Positions 1 to 8,692 are shown, numbered from the stretch's first letter. The stretch is 16,013 nucleotides of DNA from an uncultured Verrucomicrobia subdivision 3 bacterium (GCA_903847285.1 CAINDH010000162.1:1-16013), one strand, 5' to 3'. Notes: generated by a model not told the origin, from the letters alone. A program made the numbers and translations.

Positions 1-461
1 TCGCGGATCGGCCGATAGCCGGTGCAGCGACAGAGATTACCCGCCAGCTGTTCATCCACGTCATCATGCGTGTGCAGATCGTCGCGATAGTAGCCCTCGA
101 ACATCGAGCAGATGAAACCGGGCGTGCAGTAACCACATTGCGAGCCGAGGTGCTCGACCATCGCATGCTGCACGGGATGTTGTCTGGAGGAACAGCCGAC
201 GCCTTCGACGGTCACCACGTCGCGTCCAGCGACTAGGCAGACAGGCATGATGCAACTGTTCACCGCACGATAGGCCGACTTACCGTTCGCGTCGCGTTCG
301 ATGATGGCGACGGAGCACGCGCCGCAATCGCCCTCGGCGCAACCTTCCTTCGACCCGGTCAACCCAGTGTTGCGAAGATATTCGAGCAGCGTCGTATTCG
401 GCGAAACGCCTTCGGCGCGAATCGGTTTGCCGTTCAGGGTGAATTCAAAGGCCTCAGCCAT
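1..461 (-). CDS. xdhA: Xanthine dehydrogenase small subunit, [2Fe-2S] N-terminal part (cut by window start)
   Basis: Read on the minus strand from ATG at 461, this gives 153 codons and runs off the window. Eight cysteines form the two [2Fe-2S] sites of the molybdenum hydroxylase family: the plant-ferredoxin-type cluster in EGCAEGDCGACS (C41, C46, C49) plus C70, and the second cluster in QCGYCTPGF (C109, C112) and GNLCRCTGYRPIR (C144, C146). The stretch YRAVNSCIMPVC with the preceding insertion resembles xanthine dehydrogenase small subunits more than CO-dehydrogenase CoxS. In XDH this domain passes electrons from the molybdenum site to FAD; an FAD domain and a molybdopterin subunit would be expected beyond the window. 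The start lies 1 bp after the malate synthase stop, so the two are almost certainly co-transcribed and probably translationally coupled. The exact substrate (xanthine or another purine/aldehyde) cannot be fixed from this fragment. Confidence 0.88.
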   Translation of the reverse strand, partial: MAEAFEFTLNGKPIRAEGVSPNTTLLEYLRNTGLTGSKEGCAEGDCGACSVAIIERDANGKSAYRAVNSCIMPVCLVAGRDVVTVEGVGCSSRQHPVQHAMVEHLGSQCGYCTPGFICSMFEGYYRDDLHTHDDVDEQLAGNLCRCTGYRPIR

Positions 462-462
462 A

Positions 463-2034
463 TCAATCAATCAACTCATACGCGGGCAACGTCAAGAACT
501 CGGCGAACTCTTTCGCTTTCGACATCTCGCTGAATAATTTAGCGGCGCGGGCATAGTGCCCGGCGTTGAAGCGAGCGCTGCCGACTTCCTTTTCGATGCG
601 CGCCATTTCCTGCGGCAGGATTTCGTCGTAAAGCTGCGTGGTGATCTTGCGACCATCGGCGAGCGCGGCGTTGTGCGCCAGCCATTGCCAGATTTGCGCG
701 CGGGAAATTTCAGCGGTGGCGGCGTCTTCCATCAGATTGTAAAGCGGCACGCAGCCGTTGCCTGCCAGCCATGCTTCGAGATATTGCACGCCCACGCGAA
801 TGTTTCCACGCAGGCCGTCCTCGGTGATCGTGCCGGTCGGGACGCTCAACAAATCTTTCGCGGACACGTTCACGTCGTCGCGCTGTTTGGAAATTTGATT
901 CGCCGTCGGCATGTGTTTGTCGAACGCCTGGAGCGCGACGGGCACGAGGCCGGGATGCGCGACCCATGTGCCATCGTGGCCGTCGCTGGCTTCGCGTTCC
1001 TTGTCGGCGAGGACGCGGGCGAGCGCGGCTTCGTTCGCCGCTGGATCGCTCTTGATGGGAATCTGCGCCGCCATGCCGCCCATCGCGTGCGCGCCGCGAC
1101 GATGACAGACCTTGATGACGTTCAGGCAATACGCGCGCATGAACGGCGAGGTCATCGTGACCTGCGTGCGGTCGGGGAACGTGAAGCCGGGGCGGTTACG
1201 AAATTTTTTGATGAAGCTGAAAATGTAATCCCAGCGCCCGCAATTCAGCCCTGCCGAATGTTCACGCAGTTCGTAAAGAATCTCCTCGGCCTCGAACGTG
1301 GCGAGAATCGTCTCGATCAAAACCGTCGCGCGAATCGAGCCGCGCGGAATCTTTAGAGCCTCCTGCGCAAAATTGAAAACGTCGTTCCAGAGTCGCGCTT
1401 CGAGATGGCTCTCCATCTTCGGCAAATAAAAATACGGGCCGCTGCCGCGCTTCAACAACTCATCGGCGTTGTGGAAGAGATACAGACCGAAATCGAAGAG
1501 GCTGCCGGAAATCGGCTTGCCGTCCACAAGCACGTGTTTCTCTGGCAAATGCCAACCACGAGGGCGCACCATGAGCGTGGCTGTCTTCTCGTTGAGCTTG
1601 TATTGCTTGCCGTCGGGATTGCTGAACGAAATCGTCCGGCGCACGGCGTCGCGGAGATTCGCCTGGCCTTCGATGAGATTTTTCCACGTGGGCGACGTGG
1701 CGTCTTCGAAATCTGCCATGAACACTTTCGCGCCGGAATTGAGCGCGTTGATGACCATCTTGCGATCCACCGGCCCGGTGATTTCCGTGCGCCGATCCTG
1801 CAAGTCGGAAGGAATCGAGGCGACGCGCCAAGACTTGTCTTCGCGGATGGCTTTGGTCGCCGCGAGAAAATCCGGCATCGCACCGTTATCAATTTCCTTC
1901 TGCCGCTCGACGCGCTTCGCCAAGAGTTTTTGGCGCGTGGGTTCAAATTGGCGGCAAAGTTTTTCCAAAAACGCTATCGCATCTGGCGTTAAAATGTCAG
2001 TCGTCTGGACGACACCGGGGGCTTTGAGTTCCAT
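463..2034 (-). CDS. aceB: Malate synthase A (glyoxylate + acetyl-CoA to malate)
   Basis: Malate synthase condenses glyoxylate with acetyl-CoA to give malate and CoA in the cytoplasm. The family blocks are clear: [29 protein letters not shown] with the active-site arginine, [59 protein letters not shown] and [17 protein letters not shown], which holds the catalytic-base aspartate. Two starts are possible. TTG at 2067 gives 534 aa; ATG at 2034 gives 523 aa. I chose ATG because AAGGA sits about 13 nt upstream and a possible promoter (TTGACA at 2096-2091) would put the transcript start near 2060. E. coli AceB is 533 aa, so length does not decide. No isocitrate lyase gene is visible here. The stop is 1 bp before xdhA, which points to glyoxylate from purine degradation as one substrate source (inference). 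Confidence 0.96.
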   Translation of the reverse strand: MELKAPGVVQTTDILTPDAIAFLEKLCRQFEPTRQKLLAKRVERQKEIDNGAMPDFLAATKAIREDKSWRVASIPSDLQDRRTEITGPVDRKMVINALNSGAKVFMADFEDATSPTWKNLIEGQANLRDAVRRTISFSNPDGKQYKLNEKTATLMVRPRGWHLPEKHVLVDGKPISGSLFDFGLYLFHNADELLKRGSGPYFYLPKMESHLEARLWNDVFNFAQEALKIPRGSIRATVLIETILATFEAEEILYELREHSAGLNCGRWDYIFSFIKKFRNRPGFTFPDRTQVTMTSPFMRAYCLNVIKVCHRRGAHAMGGMAAQIPIKSDPAANEAALARVLADKEREASDGHDGTWVAHPGLVPVALQAFDKHMPTANQISKQRDDVNVSAKDLLSVPTGTITEDGLRGNIRVGVQYLEAWLAGNGCVPLYNLMEDAATAEISRAQIWQWLAHNAALADGRKITTQLYDEILPQEMARIEKEVGSARFNAGHYARAAKLFSEMSKAKEFAEFLTLPAYELID

Positions 2035-2066
2035 ATCAGTTACGTTTGATTCCTTGTTTGCCGTCA

Positions 2067-2096
2067 AACGTATCGGTTTTGTCCCAACTGTGTCAA
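2067..2096 (-). promoter_or_regulatory. Possible sigma70-type promoter for aceB-xdhA
   Basis: On the minus strand a perfect TTGACA (2096-2091) is followed after 18 bp by TACGTT (2072-2067), which keeps only the T1, A2 and T6 of TATAAT. The initiation site would fall near 2060, leaving a leader of about 26 nt before ATG 2034. The -10 is weak, so this is tentative. Confidence 0.3.
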
Positions 2097-2120
2097 ACCC
2101 GGTGAGGTGGGATTATATTT

Positions 2121-2188
2121 GGAGCGCCAAGCATTGCTCGGCCTGGAGATGTTAAACCCGAAACGAGCCGAGCAATGCTCGGTGTTCC
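2121..2188. repeat. 68-bp palindromic REP/MITE-like element between gatA and aceB
   Basis: Two 22-bp arms, 2121-2142 and 2167-2188, are inverted copies matching at 19 of 22 positions, separated by 24 bp. The core AGCATTGCTCGGC (2130-2142) and its complement (2167-2179) match perfectly. Each arm also holds its own near-palindrome: CCGAGCAATGCTCGG (2168-2182) is symmetric around one base, and CCAAGCATTGCTCGG (2127-2141) differs at one position. The element could therefore fold as one long hairpin or two small ones, as REP/BIME units do. It begins 2 bp past the gatA stop codon. No target duplication and no U-tract were seen, so an intrinsic terminator is less likely, though the hairpin may still limit read-through or protect the gatA mRNA end. 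Confidence 0.7.
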
Positions 2189-2190
2189 GT

Positions 2191-3645
2191 TCACACGGCG
2201 GCTTTTTCGCGGTGCCAAGGCGTGGCTTGCTCGTAAGCGTGCGCGAGGCGCAGCATCGTTTCCTCGCCGAACGGTTTGCCGAGTAATTGCAGGCCGATGG
2301 GCAGCTTCGGGTTTTTCGTGAAGCCGCACGGGATGCTGATGCCGCAGATGCCCGCGAGGTTGCACGAGATGGTGAAGATGTCGGACAGATACATCTGCAA
2401 CGGGTCGCCGGATTTTTCGCCGATCTTGAACGCAGCGGTCGGCGAAGTGGGCGTGACGATGGCGTCCACTTTCTCGAAGGCTTTCAGAAAATCGTTGCGG
2501 ATGAGGGTGCGGACTTTTTGGGCGCGCAGGTAATACGCGTCGTAGTAGCCGCTGCTCAAAACGTAAGTGCCGAGAATGATGCGGCGCTTCACTTCGTCGC
2601 CGAAACCTGCGCCGCGAGTTTTGGAATACAATTCAATCGGGTCCGCACCTTCCACACGCGCGCCGTAGCGGATGCCGTCAAAGCGCGCCAAGTTTGCGGA
2701 GGCTTCTGCCGTAGCGATGATGTAATAAACCGCGACCGCGTAATCCGTGTGTGGCAAAGAAATTTCCACGATTTCCGCGCCCAACTCCTGATATTTTTTC
2801 ACGGCAGCATCCACCGATGCTTTCACTTCCGCGTCGAGACCGCCGATCATGTATTCCTTTGGCAGACCGATCTTCAACCCTTTGACGTCGCCAGTCAGCG
2901 CTTTGGTGTAATCGGGCACCGGTTGCGCCACGCTCGTGGAATCGCGCGGGTCAACGCCGCTCATCACGCTGAGCAACGTCGCCGAGTCACGCACGTCTTT
3001 CGTGAACGGCCCGATCTGATCAAGTGAACTTGCGAATGCCACGAGGCCATAGCGCGAAATCCTTCCGTAAGTTGGCTTCATACCTACGCAACCACAGAGC
3101 GCCGCCGGTTGGCGAATGGAGCCGCCGGTATCTGTTCCGAGCGAGGCGATGCACTCATCCGCTGCGACCGCTGCAGCCGAGCCGCCGGACGAACCGCCGG
3201 GAATACGCGTGGTGTCCCATGGATTGCGGGTGACGCCGAACGCGGAATTTTCCGTTGAACTGCCCATCGCAAACTCATCCATGTTCAAGCGGCCAAAAAC
3301 GATCGCGCCGGCGGCTTTCAGTTTTTCAATCGCCGTTGCGTCGTAGGTCGAGGTGAAGTTACCGAGAATTTTTGATGCGCAATTCAGCGGCTGGCCTTTG
3401 ACGGCGAGAACGTCTTTCACCGCAATCGGCACACCGAGCAGCGGTTTCTTCACGCCGCTGGAAAGTTCTTTGTCCGCCGCATCCGCCTGCTCAAGCGCAT
3501 CGGCGGCGTTGTGACTGATGAAAGCGTGAATGGATACATCCACGCGGGCGATCTGGTCGAGACAGGCTTGGGTTGCCTCGCGCGCGGAGACTTCGCGGTT
3601 CGATAACTTGGCCGTTAGTTCGGAAATCGTGAGCTGGTTCAACAT
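2191..3645 (-). CDS. gatA: Asp-tRNA(Asn)/Glu-tRNA(Gln) amidotransferase subunit A
   Basis: GatA is the glutaminase subunit of the GatCAB complex, which amidates misacylated Glu-tRNA(Gln) and/or Asp-tRNA(Asn) in organisms lacking GlnRS or AsnRS. The 484-aa protein has the full amidase signature: Lys77 in GVPIAVKD, the cis-serine Ser152 in [12 protein letters not shown], and the nucleophile Ser176 in [12 protein letters not shown]. These form the Ser-cisSer-Lys triad. The length is normal for the family. The ATG at 3645 lies 8 nt after the gatC stop, so the gene is in an operon with gatC. gatB is not in this window and must be elsewhere, which is common. No strong Shine-Dalgarno site precedes the start. 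The gene ends 2 bp before a palindromic element. Confidence 0.97.
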   Translation of the reverse strand: MLNQLTISELTAKLSNREVSAREATQACLDQIARVDVSIHAFISHNAADALEQADAADKELSSGVKKPLLGVPIAVKDVLAVKGQPLNCASKILGNFTSTYDATAIEKLKAAGAIVFGRLNMDEFAMGSSTENSAFGVTRNPWDTTRIPGGSSGGSAAAVAADECIASLGTDTGGSIRQPAALCGCVGMKPTYGRISRYGLVAFASSLDQIGPFTKDVRDSATLLSVMSGVDPRDSTSVAQPVPDYTKALTGDVKGLKIGLPKEYMIGGLDAEVKASVDAAVKKYQELGAEIVEISLPHTDYAVAVYYIIATAEASANLARFDGIRYGARVEGADPIELYSKTRGAGFGDEVKRRIILGTYVLSSGYYDAYYLRAQKVRTLIRNDFLKAFEKVDAIVTPTSPTAAFKIGEKSGDPLQMYLSDIFTISCNLAGICGISIPCGFTKNPKLPIGLQLLGKPFGEETMLRLAHAYEQATPWHREKAAV

Positions 3646-3653
3646 GACAAAAA

Positions 3654-3941
3654 TTACTCAACGATTTTTGGGACGATGAAAAGGCCGTTAGCCTGACGTG
3701 GCGCGTTGCGGAGCGCGTCTTCGTGCGGGAGAGAGGGGCGGACTTCGTCGGCGCGGGTGACATTGACCATCGGGACGGCGTGCGCGGTCGGCTCGACGTT
3801 CGTCACGTCCAGCTCGCGCAATTTTTCGATGTAGCCGAGGATGTTGACGAGCTGCGCGCCGAGTTTTTTTTCCTCATCGGGTGTGAGCGCTAGCCGCGCG
3901 AGGTGCGCGACGTATTTCACATCAAGTTCAGCAGATGCCAT
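3654..3941 (-). CDS. gatC: Asp-tRNA(Asn)/Glu-tRNA(Gln) amidotransferase subunit C
   Basis: GatC is the small, belt-like subunit that wraps around GatA and stabilises the GatA-GatB contact. The 95-aa protein has the family pattern throughout: [17 protein letters not shown] near the N-terminus, then a helical stretch ending in [19 protein letters not shown], then [11 protein letters not shown] and the C-terminal [15 protein letters not shown]. This length is typical. Eight nucleotides separate its TAA from the gatA ATG. No Shine-Dalgarno sequence is visible upstream of ATG 3941; the leader immediately before it consists of repetitive TTTCAAGTT-like sequence. Confidence 0.95.
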   Translation of the reverse strand: MASAELDVKYVAHLARLALTPDEEKKLGAQLVNILGYIEKLRELDVTNVEPTAHAVPMVNVTRADEVRPSLPHEDALRNAPRQANGLFIVPKIVE

Positions 3942-3947
3942 GCGATG

Positions 3948-3983
3948 AGTTTCAAGTTTCAGGTTGAAAGTTTCAAGTTCAAC
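3948..3983. repeat. Short direct and inverted repeats in the gatC leader
   Basis: The 11-mer AGTTTCAAGTT occurs at 3948-3958 and again at 3969-3979, a 21-bp step. GTTGAA (3963-3968) and TTCAAC (3978-3983) form an inverted pair around the second copy. The AT-rich stretch continues with related words to about 4000. It starts only 7 bp upstream of the gatC start codon, so it would form most of the gatC mRNA leader. No function is evident. Confidence 0.5.
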
Positions 3984-4009
3984 TTTGGTTTTGAAATTTG
4001 AAGCCGCGA

Positions 4010-4015
4010 ATTATA
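4010..4015 (-). promoter_or_regulatory. Possible -10 box for gatC-gatA
   Basis: A perfect TATAAT is present on the minus strand, 69 nt upstream of the gatC start. No convincing -35 hexamer lies at 16-18 bp spacing, so this is only a candidate. Confidence 0.3.
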
Positions 4016-4154
4016 ACTAGGTGGCAGGCGGATACATGATGGGCGGGTGGTGGGTGCGTTTTCAGAGTGCATTTATTTCAATAGCATATGCAGGCGGCGG
4101 CACATGACATTCCGCTGGCTTACGCTAAATTATGCTCATTCCATTTTACAAATT

Positions 4155-7100
4155 ATGACCGCCCCTGTTTCCTCCCCGCACGTCTCAAACGTGGTTTCTG
4201 AATTCGGTAAGGTTGTGATGTGTGTGTCAGTGATGATGTCGCTGCTTGAACTGTCGGCTCGCGCGATTTCCAACCTTCCATTCTACGAATCGTTTCCGAC
4301 GAATTACGCGGAAGGCAGTGCCTTAACGGTTTCGCCCGCCGTCACGGTCTGGGATAGCGGCAATGGAGCCGGTTCCGGGGCGGTCACGGTTGCGAGCGCC
4401 GCCGCATTGAGCAGCAGCGGCCTCGTGACCTCGAACGGTTCGCGCGGTCTGGTGCTCGCGGGCACGCCGAGTTCCAACCGGGATCGCGGCGCGTCGTTCA
4501 CGAGTCAAACGCTCGGTGCCGGCAATCCCACCGTTTATGTCTCTTTCCTTTTTAACGTGCAGGTTCCGGCCACCACCAACCGGTTGGTCGGATATCTGCG
4601 CAGCGATGCCAGCCAAGGCACACCGCACGCCGGCATCTTTCTGGACGAATCGAATCAATTATCCGTGTCAAAAAATAATCTCACGCCCGCCGCCGCGAGC
4701 ACGGTCCCGTTGGGCAACAACCAAACTTATTTTGTGGTGCTGCGCTACAAGTGGATCAGCGCTGCGGGTAGCGATGACGAGGTTGCCCTCTGGCTGAACC
4801 CGGGCAATTTGGGCGTCGCCGAGGGGCAGGTTCCCGCACCAACTATTTCCACCACGAGCGGCTCGGATTTGGCTACTATGGCGAGTTTCATGATCGGCAA
4901 TCGTTCGGCGGCTGGCGATGGCACGGCCTCCGGCACGCAGTGGATGGACGAAGTTCGGGTCGCAACGAACTGGGCGGGAGTGACGCCGTCCACCGGGACG
5001 AATTCGCCCGCTCCCAACGTTGCCCCTGTCATCACGGTGGCGCGGCTGGCGCCGCAGGGAATGATTTTGCGTGGCACGAACGGAACGCCCGCCGCAAATT
5101 ACCAAGTCATCACCAGCACGAACCTCGCGTTGCCAATGTCCAACTGGCCGGCGGTGGGAAATTATTCATTTGATGGAATCGGAAATTTTGATTCGACCAA
5201 TCCGGTGCAGGCTGGAGCGGGACTGCAGTTTTTCCGCCTGCTCGTCGGCGCGACGAATCCGCCCGCGTCCAGCGCGCCGAGTATTGCGAACCAGCCGCAG
5301 AGTCTCACGGTTGCCGTCGGTGCGAACGCGAATTTTTCTGTCGGCGCGAACGGCACCGCGCCGCTCGCGTATTTCTGGTCGTTCAATACCAACACGCCCG
5401 TGGGCGGCAACAGCAGCACGCTTTCGCTCGTGAACGTGACGACGAATGACGCGGGCAACTATCGCGTCGTGGTATCCAACAGTGTCGGCAGCGTGACCAG
5501 TTCGGTGGCGTTGCTTGCCGTGTTCAGCTCGCCGGTTATCGCCGTGCAGCCGCAGGACCAGAGCGTGACGGCAAGCAATGACGCGACGTTCGCCGTGACG
5601 GCCGCCGGCGCTGCTCCATTTGCGTATCGCTGGTTCTTCAACACGAATACATTGGTGGGTGGGAACAGCAATTCCTACACACGCATCAACGCGCAGGCCA
5701 CCAACGCCGGCACTTACTCGGTCATCATCACGAACAATTACGGCGCGGTCACGAGCGCTTTTGCCACACTCACGGTCAGCACGACGGCGGTGAACAACAC
5801 GCAGTTCAATCTCGCCGGCTTCGCCTTCACCACGACTGGCGGTGGCATCATGGCCGAATCAAACACGGCTTACCGGAAAGTCACCAACGCGCTCGACCTG
5901 GCTAATGCAATCAACACCAGTAGCATCAAGGTGATTGAAATCATGACCAACCTCGACCTCGGCTGGTTAGAGATTGGCGCGGCGGCGCAGGCGGTCGGGC
6001 CGTTTCGTCAGCACGCTATCCCCTCGCTGCATCCGCGGCTAATCCAGACAGGCGTGAGCTTGCTGGACATTCAGAACAAGGATGGATTAACGATTTTCTC
6101 CACCAATGGCGCGACGGTGCGCCATGCCTGTTTCAATATCAAAAACGCGCGGAATGTCATCGTGCGGAATCTCAAGTTCGATGAGATGTGGGAATGGGAT
6201 GAAGGAACCAAGGGCAATTACGACAGCAAGGATTGGGACTTCATTGACCTCGGAAATGGTGGCGGCACGGGCACGACCACGAACATCTGGATTGATCATT
6301 GCACCTTCACGAAAGCCTACGACGGCATCGTGGACATCAAGGGCGGCGCGAATCACATCACGCTTTCCTGGAACCGATATGTGGGCGATGACAGCGCCAC
6401 GAATCCAAATAGTTTTGTCTGGCAGCAGATCAACACGCTTGAATCAAACAAGACATCCTACGCGATGTATAATTCGTTGCGCACGGCGAGTGGCTTTACC
6501 CCGGCGGAGATCGTCACCATCATCCAAGGCCACGACAAAACCCATCTTGCTGGCGCAAACGATGGTGTCGGGAACGCAGGCAATGCCGCCGAAAACGCTT
6601 TAATCTCCATCACCTTTCACCACCAATGGTTTCAGAACTGCTGGGATCGTTGCGTGCCGCGTCTGCGCGGCGGCAATGTTCACAGCTTCAACATCTACGC
6701 GGACGACTCCCTCGCGCTAGACGCCAAACGCCTGCGCGACGCAAAGGGCGTCAACAGTTCCTACAACTTCAATCCGCCCCTGAATGGCAGTATCGCCACG
6801 GAAGGTGGCGCGATTCTGCTGGAAAATTCCATCTACCAGGATTGCCTCACGCCGCTGCGCAACAACCAGACCGATGTGAACAACGCGGCTTATACTGGAA
6901 AGATCATGGCGCTGAATTCCATTTACAGCTTTCGCACCACCGGTGGCACGACCAACACTTACACCGGCAGCAGCACCAACGCGCCCGGCGACACATACTT
7001 CGGCCCGGTGCAGGCGCCGGTGATTGCGTTCTCCTGGAATCTGCCCGGCAACGTGCTGCCCTATGCGTATTCAAACGTCATGAGTGATCCCAACCAGCTC

Positions 7101-7187
7101 AAATCTATTTTGACCAACGCGTCCACCGGCTGTGGCGCCGGCGTGCTGACCTGGGCCAAGACGAACTGGCTCAAAACAACCTATTGA
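4155..7187 (+). CDS. Secreted multidomain pectate lyase (PL1-like) with LamG-like and two Ig-like domains
   Basis: From ATG 4155 the protein is 1010 aa. A signal peptide is likely at residues 20-37 (hydrophobic VVMCVSVMMSLLEL, then SARA). Residues about 39-285 look like a LamG/concanavalin-type fold (YESFP, then DEVALWLNPG and MDEVRVATNW). A short beta module follows to about 370, then two Ig-like repeats (about 375-458 and 459-542), both with QPQ, FNTNTxVGGNS and a NAG/DAGxY motif. The C-terminal 450 residues are a right-handed beta-helix lyase: WIDHCTF (W712), YDGIVDIKGGANHITLSWN, HHQWFQNCWDR and RCVPRLRGGNVHSFN, with Arg832 or the nearby arginines as likely catalytic base. Pectate lyase cleaves polygalacturonate by Ca-dependent beta-elimination. 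No PEP-CTERM, Por or anchor tail is seen. The start is uncertain: GTG 4047, ATG 4104 and ATG 4218 (with AAGG nearby) are alternatives. Confidence 0.85.
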   Translation: MTAPVSSPHVSNVVSEFGKVVMCVSVMMSLLELSARAISNLPFYESFPTNYAEGSALTVSPAVTVWDSGNGAGSGAVTVASAAALSSSGLVTSNGSRGLVLAGTPSSNRDRGASFTSQTLGAGNPTVYVSFLFNVQVPATTNRLVGYLRSDASQGTPHAGIFLDESNQLSVSKNNLTPAAASTVPLGNNQTYFVVLRYKWISAAGSDDEVALWLNPGNLGVAEGQVPAPTISTTSGSDLATMASFMIGNRSAAGDGTASGTQWMDEVRVATNWAGVTPSTGTNSPAPNVAPVITVARLAPQGMILRGTNGTPAANYQVITSTNLALPMSNWPAVGNYSFDGIGNFDSTNPVQAGAGLQFFRLLVGATNPPASSAPSIANQPQSLTVAVGANANFSVGANGTAPLAYFWSFNTNTPVGGNSSTLSLVNVTTNDAGNYRVVVSNSVGSVTSSVALLAVFSSPVIAVQPQDQSVTASNDATFAVTAAGAAPFAYRWFFNTNTLVGGNSNSYTRINAQATNAGTYSVIITNNYGAVTSAFATLTVSTTAVNNTQFNLAGFAFTTTGGGIMAESNTAYRKVTNALDLANAINTSSIKVIEIMTNLDLGWLEIGAAAQAVGPFRQHAIPSLHPRLIQTGVSLLDIQNKDGLTIFSTNGATVRHACFNIKNARNVIVRNLKFDEMWEWDEGTKGNYDSKDWDFIDLGNGGGTGTTTNIWIDHCTFTKAYDGIVDIKGGANHITLSWNRYVGDDSATNPNSFVWQQINTLESNKTSYAMYNSLRTASGFTPAEIVTIIQGHDKTHLAGANDGVGNAGNAAENALISITFHHQWFQNCWDRCVPRLRGGNVHSFNIYADDSLALDAKRLRDAKGVNSSYNFNPPLNGSIATEGGAILLENSIYQDCLTPLRNNQTDVNNAAYTGKIMALNSIYSFRTTGGTTNTYTGSSTNAPGDTYFGPVQAPVIAFSWNLPGNVLPYAYSNVMSDPNQLKSILTNASTGCGAGVLTWAKTNWLKTTY

Positions 7188-7221
7188 TAAAAACGATTTA
7201 ATTGTTTCACTTAAAACTGCT

Positions 7222-8580
7222 ATGAAAAAAGTCCTGTTAGTCATTCTTGCTGGCCTGGTTTTCACCTTGTCCACTAGCGCCGAAGCACCGGAATGGAAAC
7301 AGGTGCCCGAAATATTAGCGCGGATCGTGTCACCAAAGATTCCCGCGCGTGATTTCGTCATCACCAATTACGGCGCGAAGGGCGACGGCAAAACCGATAA
7401 CACCGCCGCCATCGCGAAGGCCATTGATGCTGCGGCGAAGCAGGGTGGGGGACGCGTGGTCGTGCCTGCTGGGGAATTTTTGACCGGGCCAATTCATCTG
7501 AAGAGCAATGTGGAGCTACATCTCGCCGTCGAGGGTTCCGTTTTGAAGTTCAGCACCGACCCGAAGAAATATCTGCCCGTCGTGGCGACGCGGTTCGAAG
7601 GCATGGAATGCTACAACTACTCACCGCTCATCTACGCATTTGAGCAGACAAATGTCGCGGTCACCGGCCCCGGCATGTTGGACGGTCAGGCGGAGGAAAC
7701 GAACTGGCTCGCGTGGAAGGGCCGAAAGGATGCCGACACCGGCACGCAGAAGGCCGCGCGCAAACGGCTCGACATGATGAACAATGAAGGCGTGCCCGTC
7801 AGCCAGCGCGTGTTCGGCGAAGGCCATTTTCTGCGCCCGCCGTTTGTGGAGTTCAATCGTTGCCAGAATGTTTTGATCGAGGGCGTGCGCGTCCGCCGCT
7901 CGCCGATGTGGGAGCTGCATCCGCTGCTTTGCACGAATGTCATCGTGCGCGGCGTGAACATCATTTCCCACGGCGCGAACAACGACGGCTGCGATCCCGA
8001 AAGCTGCACGGACGTGCTCATCGAGAAATGTTGGTTCGACACCGGCGACGACTGCATCGCGATCAAGTCTGGCCGCAATGCCGATGGCCGCCGCGTCGGT
8101 GTGCCGTCGCAGAACATCATCATCCGCGACTGCACGATGCGCGACGGTCACGGCGGGACGACCATCGGCAGCGAGATTTCAGGCAGTTGCAGCAACGTGT
8201 TCGTGGAGAACTGCGAGATGAGCAGCCCGGATTTGACCTGTGCGCTGCGGTTGAAATCCAACGCCATGCGCGGCGGCGTGCTGCAAAATATTTTCATGCG
8301 CAACGTGAACGTCGGCACGGTGCATGACGCGGTGCTGCAGATTGATTTTCTTTACGAGGAAGGCGCAAAGGGCGATCAGAAACCCATTGCCCGGAATGTC
8401 GTCATGGAAAACATCACCTGCGCCAACACGCCGCGCGTGGTGAACGCACGAGCCTTCCCAGCCGCGACCATCGCCGATGTGCGCATTTACAATTCCACTT
8501 TCAAGCAGGTGAAGAAACCCGACCAGATCATCGAGGCAGATGTGAAGCTGGTGGATTGTGTGCTGGAACCGGCGAAGTAA
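7222..8580 (+). CDS. Secreted glycoside hydrolase family 28 (polygalacturonase-like)
   Basis: GH28 enzymes hydrolyse alpha-1,4 galacturonic bonds, in endo or exo mode, or rhamnogalacturonan links. The 452-aa protein starts with a clear signal peptide (MKKVLLVILAGLVFTLSTSA, then EAPEW). ITNYGAKGDGKTDNTAAI at about residues 47-64 is the usual pectate-lyase-superfamily entry strand. The catalytic motifs are present: NNDGCDPES (Asp255), TGDDCIAIKSG (Asp276, Asp277), GHGG (His310) and RLK (Arg343, Lys345). The length is normal for a bacterial GH28. It begins 34 bp after the pectate lyase stop on the same strand, so an operon is likely and the two enzymes would attack the same polymer. No Shine-Dalgarno site is visible. 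The exact substrate and cleavage mode cannot be told from sequence. Confidence 0.93.
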   Translation: MKKVLLVILAGLVFTLSTSAEAPEWKQVPEILARIVSPKIPARDFVITNYGAKGDGKTDNTAAIAKAIDAAAKQGGGRVVVPAGEFLTGPIHLKSNVELHLAVEGSVLKFSTDPKKYLPVVATRFEGMECYNYSPLIYAFEQTNVAVTGPGMLDGQAEETNWLAWKGRKDADTGTQKAARKRLDMMNNEGVPVSQRVFGEGHFLRPPFVEFNRCQNVLIEGVRVRRSPMWELHPLLCTNVIVRGVNIISHGANNDGCDPESCTDVLIEKCWFDTGDDCIAIKSGRNADGRRVGVPSQNIIIRDCTMRDGHGGTTIGSEISGSCSNVFVENCEMSSPDLTCALRLKSNAMRGGVLQNIFMRNVNVGTVHDAVLQIDFLYEEGAKGDQKPIARNVVMENITCANTPRVVNARAFPAATIADVRIYNSTFKQVKKPDQIIEADVKLVDCVLEPAK

Positions 8581-8692
8581 ATCAGCCGCGTGATATTCAG
8601 CCGACTGCCGCCATCCCTCGTTACCAGGCAGGCTTAGGAGTCGCGGCTAAATTTCGGAATCGAATTGGTGGCCAATGTCGGGTGCTTGCGAA
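8581..8692. other. Convergent intergenic gap with nested short inverted repeats
   Basis: This gap lies between the 3' ends of the GH28 gene and the 664-residue membrane protein gene. AGCCGCG (8584-8590) pairs with CGCGGCT (8642-8648), CGACT (8602-8606) with AGTCG (8639-8643), and CTGCC (8605-8609) with GGCAG (8627-8631). They cannot all form together and no T-tract follows them. A two-way transcription end is possible but not shown. Confidence 0.25.

Noticed and set aside
301..537. Plus-strand reading frame over the xdhA start and aceB end
   Set aside because: The minus strand here encodes all eight Fe-S cysteines of XdhA and the malate synthase C-terminus.
556..1356. Long plus-strand reading frame (266 codons) opposite aceB
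   Set aside because: It lies fully antisense to malate synthase, has no recognisable domain and reflects the high-GC codon pattern of the real gene.
2121..2188. Simple intrinsic terminator of gatA
   Set aside because: No T-run follows the hairpin in the gatA direction, and the self-complementary arms fit a repeat element better.
2287..3027. Plus-strand reading frame (246 codons) opposite gatA
   Set aside because: It is antisense to a complete, conserved gatA and rich in R, H, V and A without domain features.
3948..3983. CRISPR-like repeats
   Set aside because: Only two 11-bp copies at a 21-bp step, with no array, no spacers of constant length and no cas genes.
7100..7187. PEP-CTERM or type IX sorting tail on the pectate lyase
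   Set aside because: The C-terminus has no PEP motif, no hydrophobic span with basic end and no conserved sorting pattern.
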